64,000 nucleotides of DNA, taken from positions 12,028,001-12,092,000 of the forward strand of contig NC_047096.1 in NCBI RefSeq assembly GCF_902459505.1, read 5' to 3'. The notes under the pieces are model-generated. The model was not told the DNA's origin, ran no database searches, and saw only the letters and a list, made by a program, of their open reading frames with translations. Positions 10,479-19,850 of the stretch are shown here, in pieces (positions within the stretch are counted from its first letter, which is position 1; every line of letters begins with the position of its first letter). The translations under genes were made by a program, and so were the position numbers. This DNA comes from Geotrypetes seraphini (taxonomy: Eukaryota; Chordata; Amphibia; Gymnophiona; Dermophiidae).

Positions 10479-11012
10479 AAGCTGTTGCCTGTCTACACAG
10501 TGTTTAAAGAAATGCTGGTTGCACTGGTTGAATATTTCCCCTTAAGTTTGTACCTGAAGATTCAGTGCCTTGTTCAAGATCACAAGGGCATCAATAGGAT
10601 TTTAACTGTGGCTTCCCCGGCTCTCAGTCTTCTCTAACCATTAGGATATTCCCCCATTGAAGGCAACCCAACCTTTCTGTCTCACTTTTCACCTTCTGCA
10701 ACAAAAACTGTAACACAACAAGAGCAAAGGCTTTGGTCTGGCAGTTACTTGTTTGTTTAGTGCTGGAAAAATTAGCCACGAATATGCAGTTACCTCCCTT
10801 TCGTGGTTGCGTTGCTTCTTCCTCTGAGTTCCTTTTCACCTCTGTTCGTCCTGATCTACCCTGATAATAAACAACAAGCACAAAAGAGAAACTGCAGTAA
10901 TGACGTACAAGATGCCAAGTTCTTAATTTAAAAAAAACAATATTTTTATTCGCAATCCTTAAAACATTGAACGGTTTGTATCCAAAATATGGTTCAGTTG
11001 CGTGGACAACCG

Positions 11013-11062
11013 GGACCCGACTCGGTCCGTGTTTCGAAAAAACACTCCTTCCTCAGGGGTCC
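11013..11062 (-). ncRNA. Hammerhead ribozyme-like fold H1 (best of the window)
   Basis: On the minus strand: stem I GGACCC (from 11057-11062) pairs perfectly with GGGTCC (from 11013-11018). The core reads CTGAGGA (11050-11056), which fits the hammerhead consensus CUGANGA, and is followed by a weak stem II. GAAA follows (11032-11035), then a short stem III of the type CACGG..CCGAG with one mismatch, and the UC before the cleavage site. The type I layout with very short stem III is the one known from Penelope-like retroelements. It is probably the remnant of such an element. Activity is not shown. Confidence 0.65.
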
Positions 11063-11188
11063 TAACCACTTGCGGGGGAGCCATTAGGATTACAATGGTC
11101 TGATGAACTGAAACGCACAAAGGATGAACTGCTGTGTGTTACAACATCGAAAGCGAAAGAACTTGGTATTTTGTACATTATTGCCGCA

Positions 11189-11550
11189 GTTTCAAGTTTA
11201 ATGGTTTTTTTGATTAATCGCTTAATCATATTTCTAAGTGATGAACAATTTAAAATTACAATAAATGGGAGACAATATAATACAAAACTATATATAATGA
11301 CATTCGGGATTAAAAGTTTAACTTAACAAACTCAAAAACACAAGGAAAGAGGGGAGGTGAAATACAAAATCAATATAGAAAAGTAGAACAAAAAAGGGAA
11401 AAGTACAAAAAGGGAAACAAATAAAAGATATAATATGATACAATAAAAATAATTTGACCTATGGACTGTTTAGTTAATTACCAAAGGCATCTCTGAAGGG
11501 AAATGTTTTTAAATTACTTTTGAATTTCTCCAGATTCTGCTCTTCTCTTG
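11189..11550 (-). mobile_element. L2-type LINE 3' end, antisense
   Basis: Begins with the 'gtttcaagttta' tail, then 'ttgattaatcgcttaatc' exactly as in the copy at 5922-6944, and reaches the 'tttttaaattacttttgaatttctcc' region at the end of the coding sequence. 5'-truncated fragment. Confidence 0.7.
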
Positions 11551-12014
11551 TTGCTTGACATTTTTTACTGCAGTTCCGTTGGATTTTTTTTGCTTGTGTC
11601 TACCATGAAAAACCGCTGCCATTCCATTTCTGACTCAGCTCAACAGTGTTTTACTACAGATTTCAGTCACGTTCAACTGCTGCAGCTCCAGCTTTGGCAT
11701 GCACCACCGATCGTATCAAGACAGTTATGCAAACTTCTCAGTGCTCCTAGACAGGGGTATTATTCTACTCTTTGGTCTCTTGGTCACCTGTTGCCCCATT
11801 TTTAGCCCTTCTCTCTACTGGGTCCTGCTTTGTGCACTGCCAAATTGGGACAATCACATCCACAGCCATGAAACGCCTCCGCCACGTGAGGCTGGCTTTC
11901 AATATTTTAGATTAATATTGTGCTAGCAAAGAGACAGGAAGTATGGAAAGTTAGAAATGTAGGAGTAATATTCAGCTGTCAGTGTTTGTTTAAATCAGAA
12001 AAATTAAATCCACA
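11551..12014. other. Unassigned spacer
   Basis: Short open frames on both strands, but no domain, splice signal or recognised repeat. Confidence 0.35.
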
Positions 12015-12258
12015 TATTACATTACATTAGTGATTTCTATTCCGCTTGTGCCTTGCGGTTCTAAGCGGATTACAAGTTAGAAGACTGGACATTTCCAGTA
12101 TCATTGTAGTACATGTAATCAAGAATGCGTCAAGTTACAATTGTTATTCTGGACTTTCAATATCCACTCCTATCCGGGTACTCGGCAGCCTAACAAGAGT
12201 GACCTTAGATGCTACAGATATTCAGAGGCAGGACCGGAGAGCTACTCAATTAACTTAG
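12015..12258 (-). mobile_element. L2-like LINE 3' end, antisense
   Basis: The start 'attacattacattagtgatttctattccgc' followed by 'ggttctaagcggattacaa' is the inverse of the tail at 40255-40315 ('aatccgcttagaactg...aatagaaatcactaatgtaatgt'). Only the 3' UTR remains. Confidence 0.65.
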
Positions 12259-12261
12259 AGC

Positions 12262-12490
12262 AGTGTCTCTCAAACCTTTATAGCTCTGACCCACTAAGCA
12301 GAGCAAAAGTTTCTCATAGCACACTAAATTGAGCAAATGTTTTGCGTGGCACATTATAATTGCAATGATAAAACTGCAAAACCAACAAAAAATTAAATTT
12401 GAGAGTTATTTATTTAAAGTTTGTATGTGCTTGTTTTTGAGTGCAAATTAGCTCAAAACGCAGCTCGATAGCCGACAAGCAAAGGGTGAA
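12262..12490 (+). mobile_element. hAT-like element, CAGTGTCTC family, copy B
   Basis: Terminus CAGTGTCTCTCAAACC followed by the same blocks, in the same order, as the inverted copy at 10190-10478. Homology ends near the 'gccgacaagcaaag' block. The other terminus is not resolved. Confidence 0.6.
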
Positions 12491-12740
12491 AACCTGAGTC
12501 AGTGTGAACCTGGGAAGGAAGGCTGCAAAGGAATGCCATTGGTACTGCAGTGGGATGGAGGGTGCAGCACCGATTGACAATAGCCAGTCCAGTGAGCGTT
12601 TCACCCCTTGGACTTCTAGTGGAGGGGTGCAGAAAAGGAGTGTGGGGCTGTTAGATGGCATTGGTCCCACTGGTGAAAGTCAGCTGCATTGGGCACTGAA
12701 TGCTGGCAATCACTATTATTTAAACAAGGAAACTATCCAT

Positions 12741-12847
12741 GGGAGCCAGCAGGATAAAACAAAGCTTGTTTATTTTGGTCCAGGATATACAGTAAAACAG
12801 ACCCCTGGACTGAAATAAACAAGCTTTGTTTTATCCTGCTGGCTCCC
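12741..12847. repeat. 44-bp arm hairpin
   Basis: Arms 12741-12784 and 12804-12847 pair with only two mismatches around a 19-base loop. They start with GGGAGCCAGCAGG and include an AAAGCTTG block. It could be a small foldback element. No target duplication was found. Confidence 0.7.
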
Positions 12848-13308
12848 GTAGGTTGCTCATTGTCCATTCCTACTATTTTCCTTGTTTGCTTTGCTTCTAT
12901 GGGTTCGGTGGTGTAATCACCATTATTCTGCATGGAAAGGGACCGGAGAAGTGGGGGAGGTTATGAACCTTGGGATGGGTCAATAATTATGTACTGACTC
13001 ACATGTATATATGCTCACAAATGAAGGGTACGGCCCATTTTGACTACAATGGTTCTAAAATTGGGGGGGGAGGGAGGGTAATAACTGGAGAGACAAAGTG
13101 CAAAGGGTGAACCAATAAGTACCAGTGTCAATGTCCACTCCAGCCTCTGAATCATCATCATTTTGAAACGGTGCTACCGTGCTGCTCAATAAAACTAAAC
13201 AACAGAGAAAGTCCCAGAAGATCCAAAGGAGGAGCAGAGTGAGCCAGGCTTCAAACAAACCCCACTTTCATGGCAACCAATATATACACAGTATCATTCA
13301 GATTTACA

Positions 13309-13719
13309 GATATATAGATAGAGAGAGAGAGAAAGAAACAGATAGAGATAGAGAAATAGAGAGAGAGAGAGAGAAAAAGAAGTAGATAGATAGAGAGAGA
13401 AATAGAGAGAGAGAAAGAGAGAAATAAAGACAGAAAGAAGTAGAGAGAGAGAAAGAAATAGAGAAATAGAGAGAGAGAGAAATAGAGAGAGAAAGAAGTA
13501 GAGAGAGAGAGAGAGAGAGAAAAATAGAGACAGAGAGAGAGAGAAATAGAAGTAGATAGATAGATAGATAGATAGAGAGAAAGAAATAGATAGAGAAATA
13601 GAGAAAGAGAGAGAAAGAAATAGAAATAGAGAGAGAGAGAGAAAAAGAAGTAGATAGAGACAGAGAGAGAGAGAAAGAAATAGATAGAGATAGAGAAATA
13701 GAGAGAGAGAGAGAGAGAC
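13309..13719. repeat. GAGA/GATA microsatellite
   Basis: About 410 bases of interrupted (GA)n and (GATA)n with AAAGAAG variants. Long serine/leucine/tyrosine-rich antisense frames here are artefacts of the repeat. It abuts the hammerhead-like end at 13719. Confidence 0.95.
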
Positions 13720-13760
13720 AAGGGCCGTGTTTCGGCAAATGAAGCCTGCGTCAGGAGTTC
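13719..13760 (-). ncRNA. Hammerhead-like motif H2, partial
   Basis: Minus strand reads CTGACGC, a GGC/GCC stem II, GAAA, CACGG and then TTGTC. The similarity to H1 stops right at the UC where a hammerhead would cut, and the microsatellite begins there. The 3' strand of stem I is therefore missing. Likely the end of a Penelope-like or related element. Confidence 0.5.
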
Positions 13761-14031
13761 AAGCCAGGTGTAAATCAATGCATCTGAATCTAGTCACTGT
13801 CCGTGAAGGCAATACCAGATCTCGAAATATGTTAACATAGCACCGCAGCTCTCAAAACCAAAGTGAAAGTGTGAATGCAAAATAAAAGACTTGAAAAGTT
13901 CTATCATTGAGATAGGACCACGTGAATAGCAATAAAGAGCAAACAGTCCATGTTTGCCAAGACCTTTTCAAGTCTTTCTGACATTTGGGTTACATTTGAG
14001 CACAAGAGATTTGATGATATACAGAGTAGAC

Positions 14032-14206
14032 CAGGGGCAGGGAACTCCGGTCCTCGAGAGCCCTATTCCAGTCGGGTTTTCAGGATTTCCCCAATGAATA
14101 TGCATTGAAAGCAGTGCATGCAAATAGATCTCGTGCCTATTCATTGGGGAAATCCTGAAAACCCGACTGGAATACGGCTCTCGAGGACCGGAGTTCCCTA
14201 CCCCTG
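14032..14206. mobile_element. hAT MITE, CAGGGGCAGGGAA tips
   Basis: 175-bp palindromic element with terminal inverted repeats CAGGGGCAGGGAACTCCGG and CCGGAGTTCCCTACCCCTG. Flanks GAGTAGAC (14024-14031) and GGGTAGAC (14207-14214) are an 8-bp target duplication with one difference. The core includes an ATGCAAAT octamer. Non-autonomous, so it needs a hAT transposase encoded elsewhere. Confidence 0.85.
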
Positions 14207-14361
14207 GGGTAGACTCATTTAGGTACTCGTTGTATAAGTAATACGTTTGCGATACCTGCTCGGGTTTTAGCTGCCATTGGCTGTTTTGAGCAGTGACCCA
14301 GTGCGGAATTCTCTCCGAAAATGAATTATATATCTTTATATTTTTTGGCTTTTGATATTTT

Positions 14362-14519
14362 GGGCTCCTTTTACGAATGTGCGCTAGCGTTTTTAGCGCA
14401 CGCACCGGATTAGGCGTGCTAGCCGAAAAACTACCGCCTGCTCAAGAGGAGGCGGTAGCGGCTAGCGAGCGTGGCATTTTAGTGCACTAAGGCCCTAAAG
14501 CACTTTGTAAAAGGAGCCC
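14362..14519. mobile_element. Palindromic MITE, GGGCTCC family, copy 2
   Basis: GGGCTCCTTTTACGAA at the left and TTTGTAAAAGGAGCCC at the right, with an almost palindromic interior (CGCTAGC, ACTACCGCC/GGCGGTAG). The flanks read TTT on both sides, which could be a 3-bp target duplication, but it is too short to be conclusive. Confidence 0.75.
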
Positions 14520-14578
14520 TTTGTGATTTATTTTAGTGCTTTCATTTGGGACCAGCCCATGTGAAGTAACATATACTG

Positions 14579-14753
14579 CAGGGATGTCCAATGTCGGTCC
14601 TCGAGGGCCGCAATCCAGTCGGGTTTTCAGGATTTCCCCAATGAATACGCATGAGATCTATTTGCATGCACTGCTTTCAATGCATATTCATTGGGGAAAT
14701 CCTGAAAACCCGACTGGATTGCGGCCCTCGAGGACCGACATTGGACACCCCTG
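14579..14753. mobile_element. hAT MITE, CAGGGATGTCC tips
   Basis: 175-bp palindromic MITE. Exact 8-bp target duplication ATATACTG at 14571-14578 and 14754-14761. Terminal repeats CAGGGATGTCCAATGTCGG and CCGACATTGGACACCCCTG. The core is shared with the other CAGGGG MITEs. Confidence 0.9.
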
Positions 14754-14764
14754 ATATACTGTAC

Positions 14765-14954
14765 TAGGGTTACCCTATGGCTCCAAAAAAACAGGAGGAC
14801 GGATTAAAACATCCAGGTTTTACTTCCATTTCTCTCAAAAGAAGTAAAGCCCAGATGTCTCAATCTGTCCTCCTTACTTCCATTGATGTCAATGGAAGTA
14901 AAACCCGGATATCTCAATCCGTCCTTCTTTTTCTGGAGCCATATGGTAACCCTA
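14765..14954. mobile_element. hAT-like MITE, TAGGGTTACCCTA tips
   Basis: Inverted termini TAGGGTTACCCTATGGCTCC and GGAGCCATATGGTAACCCTA enclose a palindromic body with repeated 'gtaaa..cccgga' blocks. Left flank TACTGTAC and the original right flank TACTATAC (now split by the next MITE) would be an 8-bp duplication with one difference. Confidence 0.7.
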
Positions 14955-14957
14955 TAC

Positions 14958-15115
14958 CAGGGGTAGGAAATTCCGGTCTTCGAATGAATATGTATGAGAC
15001 GGATTTGCATGCACTGCCTCCTTGAGATGCAAATCTATCTCATGCATATTTATTGTGGAGATCCTGAAAACCTGATCTGGCTCCGGCTCTCGAGGACCGG
15101 AATTGCCTACCCCTG
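14958..15115. mobile_element. hAT MITE inserted at the edge of another MITE
   Basis: Tips CAGGGGTAGGAAATTCCGG and CCGGAATTGCCTACCCCTG. The target duplication CCCTATAC (14950-14957) / CCCTGTAC (15116-15123) contains the last bases of the TAGGGTTACC element. It therefore inserted after that element. Confidence 0.8.
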
Positions 15116-15179
15116 CCCTGTACTATACATATATTTTTCTGCCTGTTTTTGTTTGATAATCCATAAATACAACATAAAT

Positions 15180-15374
15180 CAGGGGTGTCAAAATCCCTCC
15201 TTGAGGGCCGCATTAATCTAGTCGGGTTTTCAGGATTTCCCCAATGAATATGCATGAGATCTATTAGCATACAATGAAAGCAGTGCATGCAAATAGATCT
15301 CATGCATATTCATTGAGGAAATGCTGAAAACCTGATTGGATTACGGCCCTCCAGGAGGGACTTTGACACCCCTG
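15180..15374. mobile_element. hAT MITE, CAGGGGTGTC tips
   Basis: 195-bp palindrome with tips CAGGGGTGTCAAAATCCCTCC and GGAGGGACTTTGACACCCCTG. Flanks ACATAAAT and GCATAAGT match at 6 of 8 positions, suggesting an older insertion. Further copies of this tip type lie at 19282 and 27573. Confidence 0.8.
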
Positions 15375-15465
15375 GCATAAGTGGTTGAATTGCCACTAAC
15401 TTGCTCCTTTCTGACCAAATCGAGACAAGACTTAAATCAAGGACTGGCTTGAAAAACACTGCTCC

Positions 15466-15711
15466 GAGGACAGTGTGGTGTAGTGGTTAGAGCTATAGCC
15501 TCAGCACCCTAAGGTTCTGGGTTCCAAACCCCACACTGCTCCTTGTGACCTTGGGCAAGACACTTAATCCTCCACTGCCCCAGGTACATTGGATAGATTG
15601 TGAGCCCATCAGGACAGATAAGAAAAATGCTTGAAGTACCTGTATGCAAACTGGTTGTATAACTACAAAAAGGTGGTATATAAGTCCCAATTCCTTCCCT
15701 CTACCCAGAGA
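15466..15711 (+). mobile_element. tRNA-derived SINE, tail type with GGCGGTATAT
   Basis: Near-complete copy. The A-box region is 'gtgtagtggttagagc' at about 15477 and the B-box region 'gggttccaaacccc' at about 15519. The conserved body follows, and the tail 'aactacaaaaaggtggtatataagtccca' resembles L2-like LINE 3' ends in this window. Confidence 0.85.
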
Positions 15712-17494
15712 TGCCAAATGACCTCTTTCCATGCTGGATATGCAAAGCAGTGTGAAATTTGTAGCACCTTATCCTACCCATTGAAATCAGTACAAAGTCC
15801 CACAATGCAACAGGATGAGTTAGTCAGAAATCCAGGACTATTCCAAAATCTCCAGCCTGGAACTTGGTAACCTGGCATCTCTGCATTAGAGCACAAATTC
15901 AAGTTAAGAATTGCCTCTGCTGGGTCAGACCAGTGGTCCACCGTGCAAAATATTTTGAAAGGTCAGCTGGTGCCAGCATTGCAGGCATTTTCAGTTCTCA
16001 CAGGAATACTTTCTGATGTTAACCTCATGAGGTCAGCATCTGGCAGTGTTAGCCTGCCAATACAATGCTAACAGCAGAGCTGCCAAGTTACCCATTCCAG
16101 TAGGGAGACTTTTTAGCTGATCCTGGTTTTAAACTTAGTCCATGATTCTAGCCATTGACATCAGTGCTGTAGGTCCCATAATGCACCAGGATAAGGTTGG
16201 CAGAATTCTAGAACCAGCCGAAAAGTCTCCCTCCAGCAGGGCTGACTCAAGAGGTTATGCTGCCACCCTGGATCACTTCTGTTTTGGCCAATTCCCTCCT
16301 TCCTGTTCTGACACTACTGCCCAGTCCCGACAGGATGCAACTTCATAGGCCAGCCACCACAAGGAGGGAGGGCCAGAATCAGTATCAAGCAGTGGCGTCA
16401 GAAGAGGGAAGTGCGCACGTCCCTCCCCCTCCCCCTCCCGGCAGCTGGCCTATGAAGCCGGAACCGGTCAGCGGCATCAGAGAGAGGAAGGGTGAGTTTA
16501 AGCCACATCTCTTATGAGCAGGTGACCTCACAGCCCCTGGTGTTGGGCATCCTTTAGCCCTGGCGCCCAAGGCCAGAGCCTCACCTGGACCCTAGGTTAA
16601 GCTGACCCTGCCCTTCAGGAATGGGTAATTTGGCAGTTTTGTAACAGTGCCTATGGTGCTACTGATCACCACACTTCTTTACTTCTTGGCTAACTCAGGC
16701 TCTGGATTTATTCAGCTGGTGAGGCTTGAGGATTTCTGCCAGCTATGAATTTTCTATTTTGATTTTTTTTTTTTTTTTTAGGGGGGGAGAGCAAAAGGAA
16801 AGAAAGGACAGATGTTGGAGGAAGGCCTAGTGCCCACTGACCATCAATGTTGACCTTGGACCCTTCCCCCTTCCCCAAAAATGTTCTGGGTATGCCACTG
16901 GTAAGAGCACCAGAAATAAATGTCCATGCACTGTGAGTGGCGAGGTAAAAACAGGAATGGATGAACTTATCCTTAAAATCTGGAGCCAGACAGTGCTGCG
17001 AAAATGACACTATAAGATCAAGTATCCATCATCCTCATTCCAAGGACTTTCTCATGTTTCTGGCAAACTACAGTACCACAACATCAAGCTAACAGACATT
17101 GATCAGGTAAAGGAGAAAAGAATACTACAAAGACATTCCTAAAAGCAGAAACGCTTTCCCTCTGAGTCACTGCATTCCTCTCTGGGGCAGAGATTGGAAA
17201 CTTCAGACCATCGCTCACACACTGGGAGCTCTTCTTCCTCCAGACACCGGCATGAGAGATGCTGTGGATTGACGAACTGTGAACAATCGCTGCATTCTCA
17301 GCTCAAGAAGGAAGGCCAAGCCAAGCCAGTGGAAACACGGAGGCCTCCATTCCCCAACATTCTTTAGGCTCGTAAGGAGCGAGTCACCCTGCAACATTTA
17401 TTTTCCACTGAAGAAAAAAAAAATAATGATGGCTCTTTCTCTTACAAGTTCCTGCTCCGTTCTTTATTTGGGCCTCGTGCCCCTCTAGGTAGAT
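15712..17494. other. Spacer with fragments of repeats
   Basis: No gene supported. A short antisense CR1 tail fragment lies near 15908-15945 (the 'gcctctgctgggtcagaccag' block). CAGTGGCGTCAG at 16393 and TATGCCACTG at 16894-16903 could be the two ends of a degraded hAT element of about 510 bases, but no convincing target duplication flanks them. A T run is at 16762-16778. Confidence 0.4.
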
Positions 17495-17748
17495 CAGTGG
17501 CTTAGTAAGGGGGGGCGGGGGAGGACGGTGCGCCGCCGACACTGTTTCGCTAAGGCCGCAGCACCCCTACTCCTCTCCTTGCAGTCCCCCATACCTTTTA
17601 TACTTCCCGGCGCAAGTGACGTCAAAGGGTGCGCCGACACCGACGCGGGCATGCTGCACATGCTGGAGAAGTTAAAAAGGGAAGGGGGCACGCACGTGGG
17701 GAGGAGCGCCACCGCCCCAGGTGTCGCATCACCCTTACTACGCCATGG
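17495..17748. mobile_element. hAT MITE, CAGTGGCTTAG tips
   Basis: Tips CAGTGGCTTAGTAAGG and the inverse of CCTTACTACGCCATGG, with a GC-rich body. The flanks AGGTAGAT (17487-17494) and AGGTGGAT (17749-17756) match at 7 of 8 positions. A terminus of the same family ends at 35409. The open frames crossing it are not genes. Confidence 0.65.
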
Positions 17749-17801
17749 AGGTGGATCCCTTCTCCATGACTTAACTGAGGGGCATCTCTGTTCATTAAGA
17801 G

Positions 17802-18161
17802 TAGGGTTACCAGATTTTCCGTTTGTAAAATCCAGCCCCCTAGACCGGCCCTCAGGCCTGCCCAGTTCCACCCATTCCTGCCCTGTTACGTCCCAGTCCT
17901 GCCTTAGCCCCGCCCCCCACTGCCTACTTTTGTCGGGCAGGAAAGCGTCCGCGCATGCGACACAATGACATCATGCACGCTTGCGTATGATGTCATCGCG
18001 TGGCATCCACACATGTGCGGATGACTTCCTGCCTAACAGCAATTTTTTAGAAGCTTTCTAAGACCTGGACAAAATGCCGGGTTTTGAAAAGCCGTCCGGA
18101 CCCCGGACATGTCCCCAAAAGGAGGACATGTCCTTGAAAATCCTGACGTCTGGTAGCCCTA
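17802..18161. mobile_element. hAT MITE, TAGGGTTACC tips, 360 bp
   Basis: Inverted tips TAGGGTTACCAGA and TCTGGTAGCCCTA, exact 8-bp target duplication ATTAAGAG (17794-17801 and 18162-18169). The interior carries 'tgacatcatgcacgc' motifs and 'ccggacatgtcc'. An inverted relative is at 44898-45274 and a fragment at 41966-42075. Confidence 0.9.
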
Positions 18162-18399
18162 ATTAAGAGATGAGATTAATAAGTAGGAAGGTAGATTAGA
18201 AGATGCTGCAGTTAAGACGTTGGAATGTTTTGCTTATTAGTCTCTTTGCAATGATGTTAGGGGAATGGCTAGGGATTCTTACAAAGTCTAGTTTTCCTTG
18301 CATAGGCCTGGGCTGAGTATTTATACATCCTATTTTACTTCTGAGGGCTGGATCCCCCCTACTCCGTCAATCAGGAAGAAAACTCTCCTTTGAAATGCA

Positions 18400-18790
18400 G
18401 ATAGGTCAGGTATTTTAAAAAAAGGCTATTACTGGTTTAGATGCATTCGTTCAGTCAGTAAGACCTTCGAGTTTGATTCTGTTCAAGCACTTATTCATGC
18501 CTTTGTAATATCAAGGTTAGATTATTGTAATTCAATATATTGTGGAATCAATGCAGTCCTTTTATGTAGGTTACAGACATAACAAACTTCAGTAGCTAGG
18601 CTTCTATTCAAGGCTACAGTATATGATCATAGCACTCTTCTGTTGATCTAAATTTAAAATTTTTTTGTCAGACTTTTAAAGCTCTACATTATGCAGGTCC
18701 ATCATACCTGGCTGTTGTAACCATTCCATATACTCCAATGCATACATAACGGTCAGTTGACCCTCAGGGCCAGATTCTCAAAACTTGAAC
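18400..18790 (+). mobile_element. Decayed L2-type LINE fragment
   Basis: A frame near 18505-18545 would read RLDYCNSIYCG, the L2 signature, followed by degraded 'ctacattatgcaggtccatcatacc' sequence like the FKALHYAGPSYL block. No open frame survives. Confidence 0.5.
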
Positions 18791-18819
18791 TAAACTCTTG
18801 CGACCAAATTAAATAAATG

Positions 18820-19281
18820 CCCAATCTATCTCTAAATTTAAACCACTATATCTTTCTTGAGATAAGGAGACTAGAATTGAACGCAATAGTCCAGATGAGG
18901 TCGCACCATGGAGCGATACAGGGGCATTATAACATTCTTAGCCTTGGTAACCATCCCTTTTTAAATAATTCCTAGCATCCTGTTTGGGTTTTTTGGCCAC
19001 CGCCGCACATTGGGCGGAAGGTTTCATCGTATTGTCTACGATGATACCCAGATCCTTTTGTTGGGCGCTAATCCCCAAGGTGGGCCTTAGCATGCAGTAA
19101 CAGTGATTCAGGTTATTCTTCCCAATGTGCATCACTTTGCATTTGTCCACATTAAATTTCATCTGCCATTTGGACGCCCAGTCTTCCAATTTCGTAAGGT
19201 CCACCTGATGGCAGATAAAGGCCAAATGGCCCATCCAATCTACCCATCCACAGTAACTGTTATCTCTTCCTCTCTCTAAGA
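18820..19281 (-). mobile_element. CR1-type LINE, antisense, part 1
   Basis: Antisense coding matches such as LTKLEDWASKWQMKFNVDKCKVMHIGKNN and LGIIVDNTMKPSAQC are seen on the minus strand. The copy ends at 19281 where a MITE inserted. The piece at 19482-19850 is from the same clade but not clearly continuous. Confidence 0.7.
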
Positions 19282-19473
19282 CAGGGGTGTCAAAATCCCT
19301 CCTGGAGGGCCGCAATCCAGTCGGGTTTTCAGGATTTCCCCAATGAATATGCATGAGATCTATTAGCATACAATGAAAGCAGTGCATGCAAATAGATCTC
19401 ATGCATATTCATTGAGGAAATCCTGAAAACCCGACTGGATTGCGGACCTCCAGGAGGGACTTTGACACCCCTG
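19282..19473. mobile_element. hAT MITE inside a CR1 LINE
   Basis: 192-bp MITE with CAGGGGTGTC tips. Exact 8-bp target duplication CTCTAAGA at 19274-19281 and 19474-19481. The flanking sequence is CR1 LINE on both sides, so the MITE is younger than the LINE copy. Confidence 0.9.
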
Positions 19474-19481
19474 CTCTAAGA

Positions 19482-19850
19482 GATCCCACGTGCCTATCTC
19501 ACGCTTTCTAGAATTCAGACACAGTCTCTGTCTCCACCACCTCTTTCGGGAGACTGTTCCATGCATCTACCACCCTTTCTGTAAAAACGTATTTCCTCAG
19601 ATTACTCCGGAGCCTATCACCTCTTAACTTCATCCCATGCCCTCTCATTACAGAGTTTCCTTTCAGATGAAAGAGACTTGTGTCATGTGCATTTACATTA
19701 TGTAGGTATTTAAACATCTCTATCATATCTCCCCTCTCCCGCCTTTCCTCCACAGTATACAGATTGAGGTCTTTAAGTCTGTCCCTATACACCTTATCAC
19801 GAAGACCTCCAAATTGAATCTGTCCAAGTCAGAATATCTCTCAACTAAAT
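19482..19850 (-). mobile_element. CR1-type LINE, antisense, part 2 (3' coding end)
   Basis: Minus-strand reading gives YRDRLKDLNLYTVEERRERGDM and, nearer the 3' end, the [15 protein letters not shown] block of the CR1 C-terminus. 5'-truncated. Confidence 0.7.

Noticed and set aside
13251-13778. Serine/leucine-rich 175- and 144-residue frames
   Set aside because: They lie on the GA/GATA microsatellite and have no other support.
15466-15545. Genuine tRNA gene
   Set aside because: A- and B-box motifs are present, but the sequence continues into a SINE body and recurs in at least eight copies.
16393-16903. 510-base hAT element with CAGTGGC tips
   Set aside because: The tips are plausible, but the flanking eight bases do not match, so it is not listed as an element.
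17528-17968. 146-residue frame that might be a gene
   Set aside because: Spans the border of two hAT MITEs (17495-17748 and 17802-18161), so it is chance coding.
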